64,000 nt of DNA from assembly GCF_037414475.1 (NCBI RefSeq), contig NZ_CP147913.1, positions 9,992,501-10,056,500 on the forward strand, read 5' to 3'. Below, piece by piece: positions 18,095 through 26,284 of the stretch (position 1 is its first letter; each line of letters opens with the position of its first letter). Origin of the DNA: Myxococcus stipitatus. GTDB lineage: Bacteria > Myxococcota > Myxococcia > Myxococcales > Myxococcaceae. Below the pieces are notes generated by a model. The model was not told the DNA's origin, made no database searches, and saw only the letters and a program-made list of their open reading frames with translations. Both the position numbers and the translations under genes were made by a program.

Positions 18095-18124
18095 GGGCCC
18101 CGGACATTGCAAGCTCCGGGGCCC
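18095..18124 (-). terminator. Perfect GC hairpin behind the EF-G paralogue
   Basis: GGGCCCCGGA (18095-18104) and TCCGGGGCCC (18115-18124) form a perfect 10-bp stem with a 10-base loop, 14 bases after the EF-G stop. On the minus strand the stem is followed by TAAAAACC, not a U-tract, so it is not a textbook terminator; transcript protection or rho-assisted ending is possible. Confidence 0.4.
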
Positions 18125-18138
18125 GTCATCACTTCACA

Positions 18139-20220
18139 TCACGCCCGTGCTTCAGGCAGTGGCTCGTACGAGCCCAGCCGCATGCTCGCCTGGCCACGTC
18201 CCTGCGTGCGGCCTCGCAGGCTCGTCACGTAGCCGAACAAGCTCGCCATGGGCACACGCGCGAACACGCGCCGCGCGGGCCCCTGCGTCTCCATCCCCTG
18301 CACCCGTCCGCGCCGTGCCGCCAGGTCCCCGAGCACCTCACCCACGTACTCCTCGGGTGTGGTGACCTCGACATCCATCACGGGCTCGAGGACCTGGACG
18401 CCCACCCGCCGCACGGCCTCCTGGACCGCCAGTGAGCCCGCCATGGAGAACGCCTGGGGCGTGGAGTCGCGCACGTGCGTGTCCCCGTCCACCAGTCGGA
18501 CCTCCATGTCCACCAACGCCACGCCGTCCCGCACACCGCGCTCCATGGCGCCCACCACGCCCTTCTGGATGGCCGGCACCAGCTCCTTCGGAATGGAGCC
18601 CCCGCGCGTGTCGTCCACGAAGACGAGCCCCGCGCCGCGCGCCGCCGGAGCGATGTCCAGCACCACGCGTGCGTACTGTCCGGGCCCACCCGTCTGTCGG
18701 ACGTGGCGGTACTCCTGGCGCACCGCCTGCTTCACGGTGTCGCGGTAGGCCACCTTGGGCTGTCCCACCCGCGCCTCCACGCCGTACTCCGTCCGCAACC
18801 GGTCCACGACCACCTCCAGGTGAAGCTCACCCATGCCGGACAGCAGCACCTGGCCGCTCTCCGGGTCCACGCCCACACGCAACGACGGGTCCTCCGCCGC
18901 CAGCCGATGCAGGCCTTCCTCCAGCTTCGGGAGCTCCGCGGGGGACCTGGCCTCCACGGTCAGGTGCACCACGGGCTCCGGGAAGCCGAGCGACTCCAGC
19001 ACCACGGGAGCCTCCGGGTCGCTCAGCGTGTCCCCCGTGCGCACGCTCTTCATGCCGAGCGCCGCGGCGATGTCTCCCGCATGGACCTCCTCCACCTCCT
19101 CGCGGCGATTGGCATGCATGAACATCAGGCGTCCCACGCGCTCCCGCTTGCCGGTGGCGGGATTGAGCAGGACGGTGCCCGCGCGCAGCGTCCCCGAATA
19201 CACACGCAGGAAGACGATGTTGCCCACGTTCTTGTCGCTCATGAGCTTGAAGGCGAGCGCGGCCGGGGGCGCGTCGTCCGAAGGCTCTCGCGTGACGGTC
19301 TTCTCCGTGCCCGGGACGAAGCCCTCCACCGCCGGCAGGTCCGACGGCGCGGGCAGATAGTTCACGATGGCATCCAGCAGCATCTGCACACCCTTCTTCT
19401 TGAAGGCCGACCCGGCGAGCACGGGAACCAGTGCCCGGGAGAGCGTGCCCGCGCGCAGCGCACGCACGAGCTCCGCCTCCGTGACCTCGTCCAACCGCCC
19501 GTTCACGAACTTCTCCATCACGCCATCGTCCACGTCCGCCGCCGCCTCGATGAGCCGCATCCGCAGCGCCTCGGCCCGGGCACGCACCTCCTCCGGCACG
19601 GGGAGCCCGTCGCGGTACTCACCGCCGTCCCCATCGAAGAGCACCGCCTTCATGCGGACCAGGTCCACCAGTCCCCGGAACTCCGAGTCCGCGCCCAACG
19701 GCAACTGCACCGCCACGGGGCGAGCACCCAGCCGCTCCCGGATGGAGGCCACGCTCATGTCGAAGTCCGCGCCCACCTTGTCCATCTTGTTGAGGAACGC
19801 GATGCGCGGAACGCCATAGCGGTCCGCCTGGCGCCACACGGCTTCCGACTGAGGCTCCACGCCCTGGCTCGCGTCGAACACGGCCACCGCGCCATCCAGC
19901 ACGCGCAGGGAGCGCTCCACCTCGATGGTGAAGTCCACGTGTCCCGGCGTGTCCAGGATGTTGATGCGATGAGGCGTGCCCGCGGAGGGGCCTTGGCGAG
20001 GAGTCCAGAACGCGGTGGTGGCCGCGGAGGTGATGGTGATGCCGCGCTGCTTCTCTTGCGGCAGCCAGTCCATCTCCGTGGAGCCGTTGTGCACCTCGCC
20101 CGTGGCGTGGATTCGGCCGGTGAAGAACAGAACGCGCTCGGTGAGCGTCGTCTTGCCCGCGTCGATGTGAGCCATGATGCCGATGTTGCGATAGCGCTCG
20201 ATGCGAGTATTGCGAGACAT
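18139..20220 (-). CDS. fusA: Elongation factor G paralogue (stand-alone)
   Basis: The 693-residue translational GTPase shows G1 AHIDAGKTTLTERVLF, the switch I RGITITSAATT, G3 DTPGHVDF and G4 NKMDK. Full EF-G domains II-V follow, including the domain IV stretch RQTGGPGQYARVVLDI. It catalyses ribosomal translocation, or for paralogues recycling or specialised translocation. It starts at ATG 20220 with GGGAG six to seven bases upstream. It is not flanked by rpsL, rpsG or tuf, so it is probably a second EF-G rather than the str-operon copy. A possible promoter (TTGACA-N17-TAACTC) lies about 360 bases upstream, giving a long leader. Paralogue status is inferred from context only. Confidence 0.9.
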   Translation of the reverse strand: MSRNTRIERYRNIGIMAHIDAGKTTLTERVLFFTGRIHATGEVHNGSTEMDWLPQEKQRGITITSAATTAFWTPRQGPSAGTPHRINILDTPGHVDFTIEVERSLRVLDGAVAVFDASQGVEPQSEAVWRQADRYGVPRIAFLNKMDKVGADFDMSVASIRERLGARPVAVQLPLGADSEFRGLVDLVRMKAVLFDGDGGEYRDGLPVPEEVRARAEALRMRLIEAAADVDDGVMEKFVNGRLDEVTEAELVRALRAGTLSRALVPVLAGSAFKKKGVQMLLDAIVNYLPAPSDLPAVEGFVPGTEKTVTREPSDDAPPAALAFKLMSDKNVGNIVFLRVYSGTLRAGTVLLNPATGKRERVGRLMFMHANRREEVEEVHAGDIAAALGMKSVRTGDTLSDPEAPVVLESLGFPEPVVHLTVEARSPAELPKLEEGLHRLAAEDPSLRVGVDPESGQVLLSGMGELHLEVVVDRLRTEYGVEARVGQPKVAYRDTVKQAVRQEYRHVRQTGGPGQYARVVLDIAPAARGAGLVFVDDTRGGSIPKELVPAIQKGVVGAMERGVRDGVALVDMEVRLVDGDTHVRDSTPQAFSMAGSLAVQEAVRRVGVQVLEPVMDVEVTTPEEYVGEVLGDLAARRGRVQGMETQGPARRVFARVPMASLFGYVTSLRGRTQGRGQASMRLGSYEPLPEARA

Positions 20221-20656
20221 AAAAGACTCCCGTTCCCGTCGGGCAGCGAGGCCCGCGGAGGGTGATGAGTGAAAGGAACCGGTTGGAGGACGTCGGCGAT
20301 GGCCGTCAGGCCTGCTCGCGTGACACACCCCGGAGGGACACCAAGGTCCGTTCAGGGACGCGAGTGGACAGACGATGGCTCCGCCACGGAGCCAGCGCGG
20401 GACCGGACTTCACGGCACACGGGAACCAGCCACCCGCGCGCCGGAAGGACTCCGGCCCCGCCAGCTCAAATGTCGAGCAGAACCTCGTGACGGGGGGCAA
20501 GGCACACGTCCGCCGCGGGCGCGGCGATACGCGCATCCAGCAGGGCGATGGAGAAGACGGGCCTCATGATGGATATGAGTTAAGACAGACAAGCGCTCGT
20601 GTCAACTCACACGCCCCAGGTCATCGCGGACCTTCAGCCGCGTGTTGATATGACAA
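20221..20656. other. 436-base non-coding region upstream of the EF-G paralogue
   Basis: There is no convincing gene here. Small open frames on both strands are arginine- and proline-rich shadows without ribosome sites. It holds the probable EF-G promoter on the minus strand (20577-20605) and otherwise would be a ~350-base leader. No clear terminator hairpin or riboswitch-like fold was recognised by eye. Confidence 0.5.
20577..20605 (-). promoter_or_regulatory. Putative promoter for the EF-G paralogue
   Basis: Read on the minus strand, TTGACA (20605-20600) is followed after 17 bases by TAACTC (20582-20577). The -35 is perfect; the -10 matches only at TA. It points toward the EF-G gene about 360 bases away. 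Confidence 0.4.
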
Positions 20657-21853
20657 TCAAGTGCTGAGCGCCCGCACACGTGCGGCGAGGTTCTGCGTGA
20701 AGAGGCGGTAGATGCGCAGCGCGGCGGACTCGTGCGTGTCCAGGTAGTGCTGAAAGCCCGCGCGGGTGATGCGCAGCGCGCGGACCGCGGTACGCGCCTT
20801 CACCCGCGCGGAGACAGGCGCGTCCTGGACCAGGGAGATCTCCCCCAGATGGGCGCCCGGCCCCAGCGTGTTGAGCCGCCGCGAGTCGTCCTCCGTCCCG
20901 CTGAAGACCTCCACCGTTCCCTCCAGCAGCACGAAGAGCCCGACGCCCGCCGTCCCCTTCTCCAGGACGACGGCGCCCGCGGGGATGAGCACCTGCCGCG
21001 CGACGCGGTAGAGGTCCTTCATGTCCTCCAGCGACAGCTCGCCGAAGATGGGAATCGCCTTGAGGTATTCGTAGCCAGCATCCATCGGCACGATGCCCTG
21101 CGAGGACAGTCGCGCGATGATGGCCTCGGCTTCCGCTTCCATGCCCATGCGGCGCAAGAGCCGGGCCTTCTCCGCGGCCAGCGCGGGGTCCAGGCGCGCC
21201 GCCTCCGAGCCGCGCAGGGTGTCCGCGAGCAACGCCAACGCCCGGCGCGTGAAGCCCTCCGCGTCCAGCAACATGCACATGCGCAGCACCGACTCCACGT
21301 AGCGGCCATCTCCCACGGGGACACATCCGAGCGCCTCCACCTCCGAGTGGGGCTGCCCCAGCTCGCGATAGACGAGCGCCGCCTCATAGGGGCGACCCAG
21401 GCGGACCAGGCACTGGGCCACGGCCTCGGGCGCGCCCAGTCCCCGATACACCTCCAGGGCCCGTTCCAGCGCGCCCCCCCGCTCGAAGGCCGCGGCCGCG
21501 CGCTCGGCATCGCCCTCGCGCAGGTAGGCCTCCGCCGCGTCCACGTACTGGCCGGCTTGGACATACAAGGCCGCTACCCGCGCATCGACGCCACAGCCAC
21601 GAAGCAGCCGCGCGGCGCCGGAGAAATCACGCGCCCACCGCAGCACCTCCGACAAGCGCTCGCGCACTTCTGGAGAGACCTGCTCGGCTTCGCGCAACAG
21701 ACGCTCGCGTTGCGCGAGGCCCAGCTCCTCGTACAGCCGCGCGGCCGTCGCGGCGGTCTCCAAGCCCATCAACGACTGCAGCGCCTGGAGCGTTCCTTCC
21801 ACGCCCCCTCGCTCGCTGCTCGCTTCAGGTACTTCCGCCTCGGACCGTGACAT
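20657..21853 (-). CDS. TPR-like helical protein with C-terminal cyclic nucleotide-binding domain
   Basis: The ATG at 21853 (MSRSEAEVPE) is preferred because GGGGGA lies six to seven bases upstream; an ATG eight codons earlier lacks one. The 398-residue protein begins with about 250 residues of short alanine-rich helical hairpins (AALYVQAGQYVDAAEAYLREGDAERAAAAFERGG...), a TPR/SEL1-like solenoid. Residues about 268-398 form a CAP-type cNMP domain: PIFGELSLEDMKDLYRVA, GAVVLEKGTAGVGLFVLLEG, LGPGAHLGEISLV, APVSARVKA. The GE...PVSA phosphate-binding cassette is present in altered form (SARVKA instead of RtAtv). No DNA-binding domain follows, so it is a signalling adaptor rather than a CRP regulator. 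Confidence 0.82.
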   Translation of the reverse strand: MSRSEAEVPEASSERGGVEGTLQALQSLMGLETAATAARLYEELGLAQRERLLREAEQVSPEVRERLSEVLRWARDFSGAARLLRGCGVDARVAALYVQAGQYVDAAEAYLREGDAERAAAAFERGGALERALEVYRGLGAPEAVAQCLVRLGRPYEAALVYRELGQPHSEVEALGCVPVGDGRYVESVLRMCMLLDAEGFTRRALALLADTLRGSEAARLDPALAAEKARLLRRMGMEAEAEAIIARLSSQGIVPMDAGYEYLKAIPIFGELSLEDMKDLYRVARQVLIPAGAVVLEKGTAGVGLFVLLEGTVEVFSGTEDDSRRLNTLGPGAHLGEISLVQDAPVSARVKARTAVRALRITRAGFQHYLDTHESAALRIYRLFTQNLAARVRALST

Positions 21854-21978
21854 CGAGAGTCCCCCTTCGCCGGGCATACAACCCCCGCGCGGGGAACCCT
21901 TGTCCAGGTCTCCCGACGCCCCAGCGGACTGGGGGCGCCTATATCACCCCGCCCACGGCACCGGACACCTCAGCCCCA

Positions 21979-22464
21979 TCAGCGGACGGAGATGAGCCCC
22001 ACGTCGAAGATGAGGACGGAGTGCGGAGGAATGCGGCCCGACGCCGAGCCCTGCGCGCCGTAGCCCAGCGCGGACGGAATGATGAGGCGACGCTTGCCCC
22101 CCACGCGCATGCCCAGCAGCCCCTGGTCCCACCCATCGATGACCTGCCCCAGCCCCAGATTGAAGGCGATCGGGGCCTTGCCTTCCGAGGTCTCGAACAT
22201 CTTCCCGTCCGGGAGATAGCCCGTGTAGTGCACCTGTACCCGCGCGCCGTTCGTCGCCTCGTCCCCGGTGCCCACGGCCCCCTGGTCCAGCAGGAACAGG
22301 CCACTGGGCAGACGCGTCATCACCGACAGGTCCACGTTCAGGCTCTCCGCGTACGTCACCTTCGTGGGGTCGCCGCTGTCCGGGCTCCCCTGCTGCCCGG
22401 ACGAGTCATCACCACAACCCATGAGAGGGAGGAGCAGGGCACACAACAGAAGCGAGCGAAGCAT
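21979..22464 (-). CDS. FKBP-type peptidyl-prolyl cis-trans isomerase lipoprotein
   Basis: The 161-residue protein starts with a lipoprotein signal peptide (hydrophobic core ending LPLMGC, lipidated Cys at about residue 17) and an Asp/Ser/Gly-rich tether. A single FKBP domain follows: VQVHYTGYLPDGKMFETS, IDGWDQGLLGMRVGGKRRLIIPSALGYG and the terminal VLIFDVGLISV. It would accelerate prolyl isomerisation of exported proteins at the membrane or cell surface. AGGA sits five bases before the ATG. It is on the same strand as the cNMP-domain gene but 125 bases upstream of it. Confidence 0.93.
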   Translation of the reverse strand: MLRSLLLCALLLPLMGCGDDSSGQQGSPDSGDPTKVTYAESLNVDLSVMTRLPSGLFLLDQGAVGTGDEATNGARVQVHYTGYLPDGKMFETSEGKAPIAFNLGLGQVIDGWDQGLLGMRVGGKRRLIIPSALGYGAQGSASGRIPPHSVLIFDVGLISVR

Positions 22465-22632
22465 GGGGGTCCTTGGATGCAGGCCGGAGTCCGGCGATGA
22501 ACGTGCCCCAGACTGCCCCGACCTGCTCCCCCACGGAAGCAGAAGCGTGACCGCCTGCCCGCCGACAGGGGTGACATCCTGGGCTCGAAATGCGTGGGCG
22601 TCCCCGCAGCGCTTCCGCTATGCAAGAGGGCA

Positions 22633-23832
22633 ATGCCCCGCTGGCTCAGCTTCCTGTTGTGGTTCGTCCCCATCCTGACGCTGCTTGGCGTCGCACACGT
22701 CTACCTCTACCGAAGACTCATCCGGGACATGACGGCGCATCGCGGCCTGCGCCGAGGCGCCCAGGTCCTGCTCGTCTCGGGCTTCGTGGCGGCCGCCGGG
22801 TTCCGCTCCGTCGGCGTCTGGTTCCCCTCGTCGGAGAGCGTCCGGATCCTGGGCATCGGGCTACTCACCTGGATGGGCCTGCTCATGTACCTTTTCTTCT
22901 GCACGCTGGCCGTGGAGCTGGTGCAGCGCGTGGTGAGCTGGCGCAAGCGCGATGTGACGCCGCCCAGCGAAGCGCTTCCGTCCCAGCCCCCCTCGCCCGA
23001 GCGCCGCGCGGTGCTCACGGGCGGGCTGGCCGTGGGCGCGGGAGTCGCGGGCATCGGGATGAGTGGCTTTGGAGCATGGCGCGCGTTCCATCCCCCCGAC
23101 GTGAACGACATCCCGGTGCGCCTGCCGCGCTTGCCTCGGGCCCTGGATGGATTCTCGCTGGTGCAGCTCACGGACATCCACGTGGGCGACGTGCTCCAGC
23201 GTCACTTCATCGACGAGCTGGTCGCACGCACCAACGCGCTGAAGCCCGACCTCATCGCCATCACCGGCGACCTGGTGGATGGCTCGGTGAGCAGGCTGGG
23301 CCCCTACGTCACGGGCCTGGGCGCGCTGCGCGCTCGACATGGCGTGTTCTTCGTGACCGGCAATCATGATTACTATTCCGGCGCAACGTCATGGGTGGCC
23401 TTCCTCGAGCGATTGGGCATCACCGTGCTGCGCAACCGCGCCGTGTCCATCGGGGATGCGGGGGCGTCCTTCTCATTGGCCGGGGTGGACGACTGGAGCG
23501 CGTTCAGGATGGGAGAGCCCGGGTACGACCTGGACTCGGCGCTTCGCGAGGTGAGCCCGGACCGGGCCTCCGTGCTGCTGGCCCACCAACCCTCCAACTT
23601 CGACGAGGTCGCCCGGCGTGGCGTGGGGCTCCAGATCTCCGGCCACACCCACGGCGGACAGATGTTCCCCGGCAACCTCGTGGGAGACCTCGTGTGGGGC
23701 AGTCGCAACGCGGGTCTCAGCCGCGCGGGCGACTCCCAGCTCTATGTCAGCCGGGGCTGTGGCTTCGTGGGTCCCCCCATGCGGGTGGGAGCCCCGCCGG
23801 AGATTGCCCGGCTGGTGTTGATGCCGGGGTGA
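22633..23832 (+). CDS. Membrane-anchored metallophosphoesterase (YkuE/calcineurin-like)
   Basis: The ATG at 22633 (MPRWLSFLLW) gives 399 residues. The first ~110 residues contain three hydrophobic segments. A further RR-led hydrophobic stretch (ERRAVLTGGLAVGAGVAG, about residues 134-151) anchors the C-terminal enzyme. The calcineurin-like core has all motifs: LTDIHVGD, ITGDLVDG, VTGNHDYYSG, HQPSNF and GHTHGGQMFPG, binding two metal ions. YkuE-like members act on membrane or cell-wall lipids such as UDP-sugars or phospholipids; the substrate here is unknown. The gene stands alone, 104 bases before carQ. Confidence 0.88.
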   Translation: MPRWLSFLLWFVPILTLLGVAHVYLYRRLIRDMTAHRGLRRGAQVLLVSGFVAAAGFRSVGVWFPSSESVRILGIGLLTWMGLLMYLFFCTLAVELVQRVVSWRKRDVTPPSEALPSQPPSPERRAVLTGGLAVGAGVAGIGMSGFGAWRAFHPPDVNDIPVRLPRLPRALDGFSLVQLTDIHVGDVLQRHFIDELVARTNALKPDLIAITGDLVDGSVSRLGPYVTGLGALRARHGVFFVTGNHDYYSGATSWVAFLERLGITVLRNRAVSIGDAGASFSLAGVDDWSAFRMGEPGYDLDSALREVSPDRASVLLAHQPSNFDEVARRGVGLQISGHTHGGQMFPGNLVGDLVWGSRNAGLSRAGDSQLYVSRGCGFVGPPMRVGAPPEIARLVLMPG

Positions 23833-23908
23833 GACTCCCGGGCCGGGGGCCCGATATCCCTCGTGATTCCACCGGCTTGGCCGCGGCGGCCCGTCCGCGC
23901 GTGGCCCC

Positions 23909-23934
23909 GGAAACACATTTCAGGGTAGGCCGTC
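23909..23934 (+). promoter_or_regulatory. ECF-type (CarQ-dependent) promoter of carQRS
   Basis: GGAAAC at 23909-23914 and CGTC at 23931-23934 are separated by 16 bases, the pattern of ECF sigma promoters with GGAAC/CGTC elements. CarQ is known to autoregulate its operon in Myxococcus xanthus, so this is the expected light-inducible promoter. The implied start site (about 23943) lies after the first possible carQ ATG. Confidence 0.6.
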
Positions 23935-23935
23935 C

Positions 23936-24490
23936 ATGAGCCGGGTGATGGGAAGTCCCTCGGACGAAGCACTCATGGAACGGTTCTGCGACGGTGCATC
24001 AGACGCGTTCGAGACCCTGTTCGCCCGGCATGCTGGCCGGGTTCAAGGGTTCCTGACGCGAATGGTGCGCGATGGCCCGCTCGCCGAGGACCTCTTGCAG
24101 ACCACATTCCTGTCCGTCATCCGAGCCCGAGGGCGCTACGAGCCCGGGACTCGCTTCATCCCCTGGCTGATGACCATCGCCGCCAATGCCGCGCGGGACT
24201 CGCTGCGTCATCGCCAGCACGTGGAGGCCTATGCCTCCGGAGACCACACCGGAGCCCCCACCTCCGCCCCGCCCCCTTCCGGGGACCCGTCCCTGCGCCA
24301 GCACCTGCTGGATGCGCTGCAACAGCTTCCCCCCGACCACCGCGAGGCCGTGGTGCTCAGCAAGGTGGAGGGTTGGTCCTTCGACGAGATCGCCGAGCTC
24401 CGAGGCATCAGCGCGGGCGCGGCCAGACTGCGGGCCCACCGGGGCTACGAAAAGCTCCGGGAGATTCTCGGCGCGCTGGGAGAGGCGTGA
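23936..24490 (+). CDS. carQ: ECF sigma factor CarQ (light response)
   Basis: A group-4 sigma factor of up to 184 residues. Region 2: FETLFARHAGRVQGFLTRMVRDGPLAEDLLQTTFLSVIRARGRYEPGTRFIPWLMTIAANAARDSLR; region 4: LDALQQLPPDHREAVVLSKVEGWSFDEIAELRGISAGAARLRAHRGYEKLRE. Together with the six-helix membrane protein and CarS behind it, this is CarQ. CarQ is freed from CarR upon blue light via CarF and singlet oxygen, and directs carotenoid gene transcription. The ATG at 23936 is reported, but the ECF promoter would start transcription near 23943, so ATG 23948 (MGSPSDEALM) may be the real start. The TGA overlaps carR's ATG by one base (TGATG). Confidence 0.93.
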   Translation: MSRVMGSPSDEALMERFCDGASDAFETLFARHAGRVQGFLTRMVRDGPLAEDLLQTTFLSVIRARGRYEPGTRFIPWLMTIAANAARDSLRHRQHVEAYASGDHTGAPTSAPPPSGDPSLRQHLLDALQQLPPDHREAVVLSKVEGWSFDEIAELRGISAGAARLRAHRGYEKLREILGALGEA

Positions 24491-25155
24491 TGAAGACGCC
24501 CATCGACATCGACTCCCTGCTCAACGAGGCGCCTCGCGAGGAGCCGAGCGCCCTCACTCGAGCCTTGGAGAGGGCACGAGGCGAGCTCGCGCTGCATCAG
24601 CCCGTGAGGCACTGGCGCACCCAGGCCGCGTGGATGATGGCGTCGTCCTTCGCCATCGCGCTGTTGGTGGCCGGTGTGTTGCTCGCGGGCGGCGCGCTGA
24701 ATGGCGAGGCCCTTCTCCAACGAATTCCCCTGCTCCTGCTGCTGCTCACGACCAGCGGTGTCTGTGCGTGGGGGGCCCTGTCGCCCCATGGACGCGGACT
24801 GCGGCGCGCCGCCGTGGGACTGGCCATGGCTTGCGCGGCGACCCTCGTGCTCGCGCGGGGCTCCCCCAGCGCCCCGCCCTCGCTTCCGGGGTGGGTATGC
24901 ACGGCGAGCCACCTCGCCGTGGACCTCGTGCCGCTCATCGTCGCGGTGGTGGTGCTGCGCGGCGCGGCCTTCCAACCCCTGCGCGCCCTGTGCGCGGGCC
25001 TGTCTGTCGGCACGACGGGGGCGTTCGTCGGTGAGCTCGCGTGTGAGCAGGACTGGCGGCACGTCGCTGGCTACCACCTGCTCGCCTGGGCCCTCGTCTG
25101 CGCGGCGGCCTTCGTTCTCTCCCGCTCCCTCAAGCCCCGCTCCTACGCACCATGA
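24490..25155 (+). CDS. carR: Membrane anti-sigma factor CarR
   Basis: The 221-residue protein has a ~50-residue cytoplasmic N-terminus that should hold the sigma factor, followed by six hydrophobic helices (about residues 42-66, 75-93, 100-118, 135-155, 162-184, 190-213). This is the topology reported for Myxococcus CarR. It sequesters CarQ at the inner membrane in the dark and is degraded in the light. The ATG at 24490 shares one base with the carQ stop, so sigma and anti-sigma are made in step. Its own stop overlaps the carS ATG (ATGA, 25152-25155). Confidence 0.93.
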   Translation: MKTPIDIDSLLNEAPREEPSALTRALERARGELALHQPVRHWRTQAAWMMASSFAIALLVAGVLLAGGALNGEALLQRIPLLLLLLTTSGVCAWGALSPHGRGLRRAAVGLAMACAATLVLARGSPSAPPSLPGWVCTASHLAVDLVPLIVAVVVLRGAAFQPLRALCAGLSVGTTGAFVGELACEQDWRHVAGYHLLAWALVCAAAFVLSRSLKPRSYAP

Positions 25156-25484
25156 TCCAGGACCCCTCTCTCATCGTGAAGCGCGACGTGGATGGAGCCC
25201 CCGTGCTCATCGGCGAGCGAGTCACTGTCATCCCCGACTCCACGGATGGCACCATCAGCCCAGGCTTCCTCGGCCGCACCGGCGTCGTCGTGGCGCTTGT
25301 CTACGACGACCCGGTCCAGCAATACCCCACCGACCCGCTCATCCAGGTCCGTGTGGATGGCCTGGGTGATGACCTCTTCTTCCTCGATGAGCTGGTCGCG
25401 GACCCGGCACACGCCCGTACCTCACGCGCACAAGGCCAGGAGCACGAGCGCCCGACTCGGCCCCGCGCTCATCGCGTGCAGTAA
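25152..25484 (+). CDS. carS: Light-induced antirepressor CarS
   Basis: The 110-residue acidic protein begins MIQDPSLIVKRDVDGAPV and contains the SH3-like strand set GERVTVIPDS, LGRTGVVVALVYDDP, PLIQVRVDGLGDDLFFLDEL. I recognise this as CarS of Myxococcus xanthus, which has nearly the same length. CarS mimics operator DNA and binds the MerR-type repressors CarA and CarH, relieving repression of the main carotenoid operon. The acidic surface is visible (net negative core), while the last ~20 residues are basic and look divergent. It overlaps carR by four bases. There is no terminator before the next gene 41 bases away. Confidence 0.93.
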   Translation: MIQDPSLIVKRDVDGAPVLIGERVTVIPDSTDGTISPGFLGRTGVVVALVYDDPVQQYPTDPLIQVRVDGLGDDLFFLDELVADPAHARTSRAQGQEHERPTRPRAHRVQ

Positions 25485-25525
25485 CCTCTTCGCATCCAGC
25501 CCTGGATTGAGCATCGTCAGGCGCG

Positions 25526-26284
25526 GTGAACCTCCCCGACCCCGAGCTCCGCCCGCTGGGCCGCAAGGCCTACGGTTCGATTCCGCACCTGCCTGGCTCG
25601 CGCACCGGCCCCGCGGACCGGCACCTTTCGCCCGCCCTCGCCCGGGTGTGCACCGAACGCGTGCGCGACGCGAGAGATCATGTCGTCGTCCTGGAGAAGT
25701 TGGATGGCTCGTGTGTCGCCGCCGCGCGAGTGGGCGACACCCTGCTCGCACTAGGCCGGGAGGGACGGCTCGCGGCCCATTCTCCCAACGAAGCCCGCAG
25801 GCTCTGGGCCAACTGGGTCGCCACCCACTCCCAGCGATTCATGGCCGTGCTGAGGCCTGGAGAATGGCTCGTCGGAGAGTGGCTCGCCCTGGCCCATGGC
25901 ACCCGATACGCGCTGGTCCATGAGCCCTTCGTCGCGTTCGACTTGATGCACGACGGCCATCGCCTGCCCTGGGCACAGCTCACCGAGCGCATCGCGGCCG
26001 CGAGCTTCATCACGCCCGGCCTGATTCATGAGGGAGGTCCCCTCGACATCGAGACGGCGATGTCGCGCCTTCAACCCCATGGGTTCCACCACGCCGTGGA
26101 CCCGGTGGAGGGCGCCGTGTGGAGGCTCGAGCGCCGGGAAGGCTCGGGTGTCAGGGTGGATTTCCTGGCCAAGTATGTCCGCCGCGACAAGGTGGACGGG
26201 GGCCTGCTTCCAGAGAACTCCGGCCGCCCCGCTCTCTGGAACTGGCGCCCCGAAGCGCCCCCATCGAAGGAAGTGCTGCCATGA
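25526..26284 (+). CDS. RNA ligase family protein
   Basis: The 252-residue protein has the covalent nucleotidyltransferase motifs of RNA/DNA ligases. Motif I is EKLDGS (lysine nucleophile Lys58), a GREG segment follows, then GEWL and FVAFDLM (motif III/IIIa-like), EGAVWR (motif IV) and FLAKYVRRDK (motif V). The small size and lack of a C-terminal OB fold suggest a minimal Rnl-type RNA ligase that seals 5'-phosphate/3'-OH ends through a lysyl-AMP intermediate. It starts at GTG 25526, 41 bases after carS. Its stop overlaps the next start as ATGA (26281-26284). It forms a three-gene coupled cassette with the HAM1-fusion and AbiEii-type genes. Biological target unknown. Confidence 0.82.
   Translation: MNLPDPELRPLGRKAYGSIPHLPGSRTGPADRHLSPALARVCTERVRDARDHVVVLEKLDGSCVAAARVGDTLLALGREGRLAAHSPNEARRLWANWVATHSQRFMAVLRPGEWLVGEWLALAHGTRYALVHEPFVAFDLMHDGHRLPWAQLTERIAAASFITPGLIHEGGPLDIETAMSRLQPHGFHHAVDPVEGAVWRLERREGSGVRVDFLAKYVRRDKVDGGLLPENSGRPALWNWRPEAPPSKEVLP

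Noticed and set aside
18475..20265. A 596-codon plus-strand open frame opposite the EF-G gene
   Set aside because: Antisense shadow of a clear EF-G; no motifs and no ribosome site.
20306..20536. A 76-codon minus-strand open frame upstream of the EF-G paralogue
   Set aside because: Arg/Pro-rich, no ribosome site and no recognisable domain; typical of chance frames in high-GC DNA.
25515..25595. A tRNA-like T-arm motif (GGTTCGATTCC) inside the RNA ligase gene
   Set aside because: No cloverleaf forms: the flanking acceptor stem pairs for only four bases and no anticodon arm fits; it is simply codons for YGSIP.
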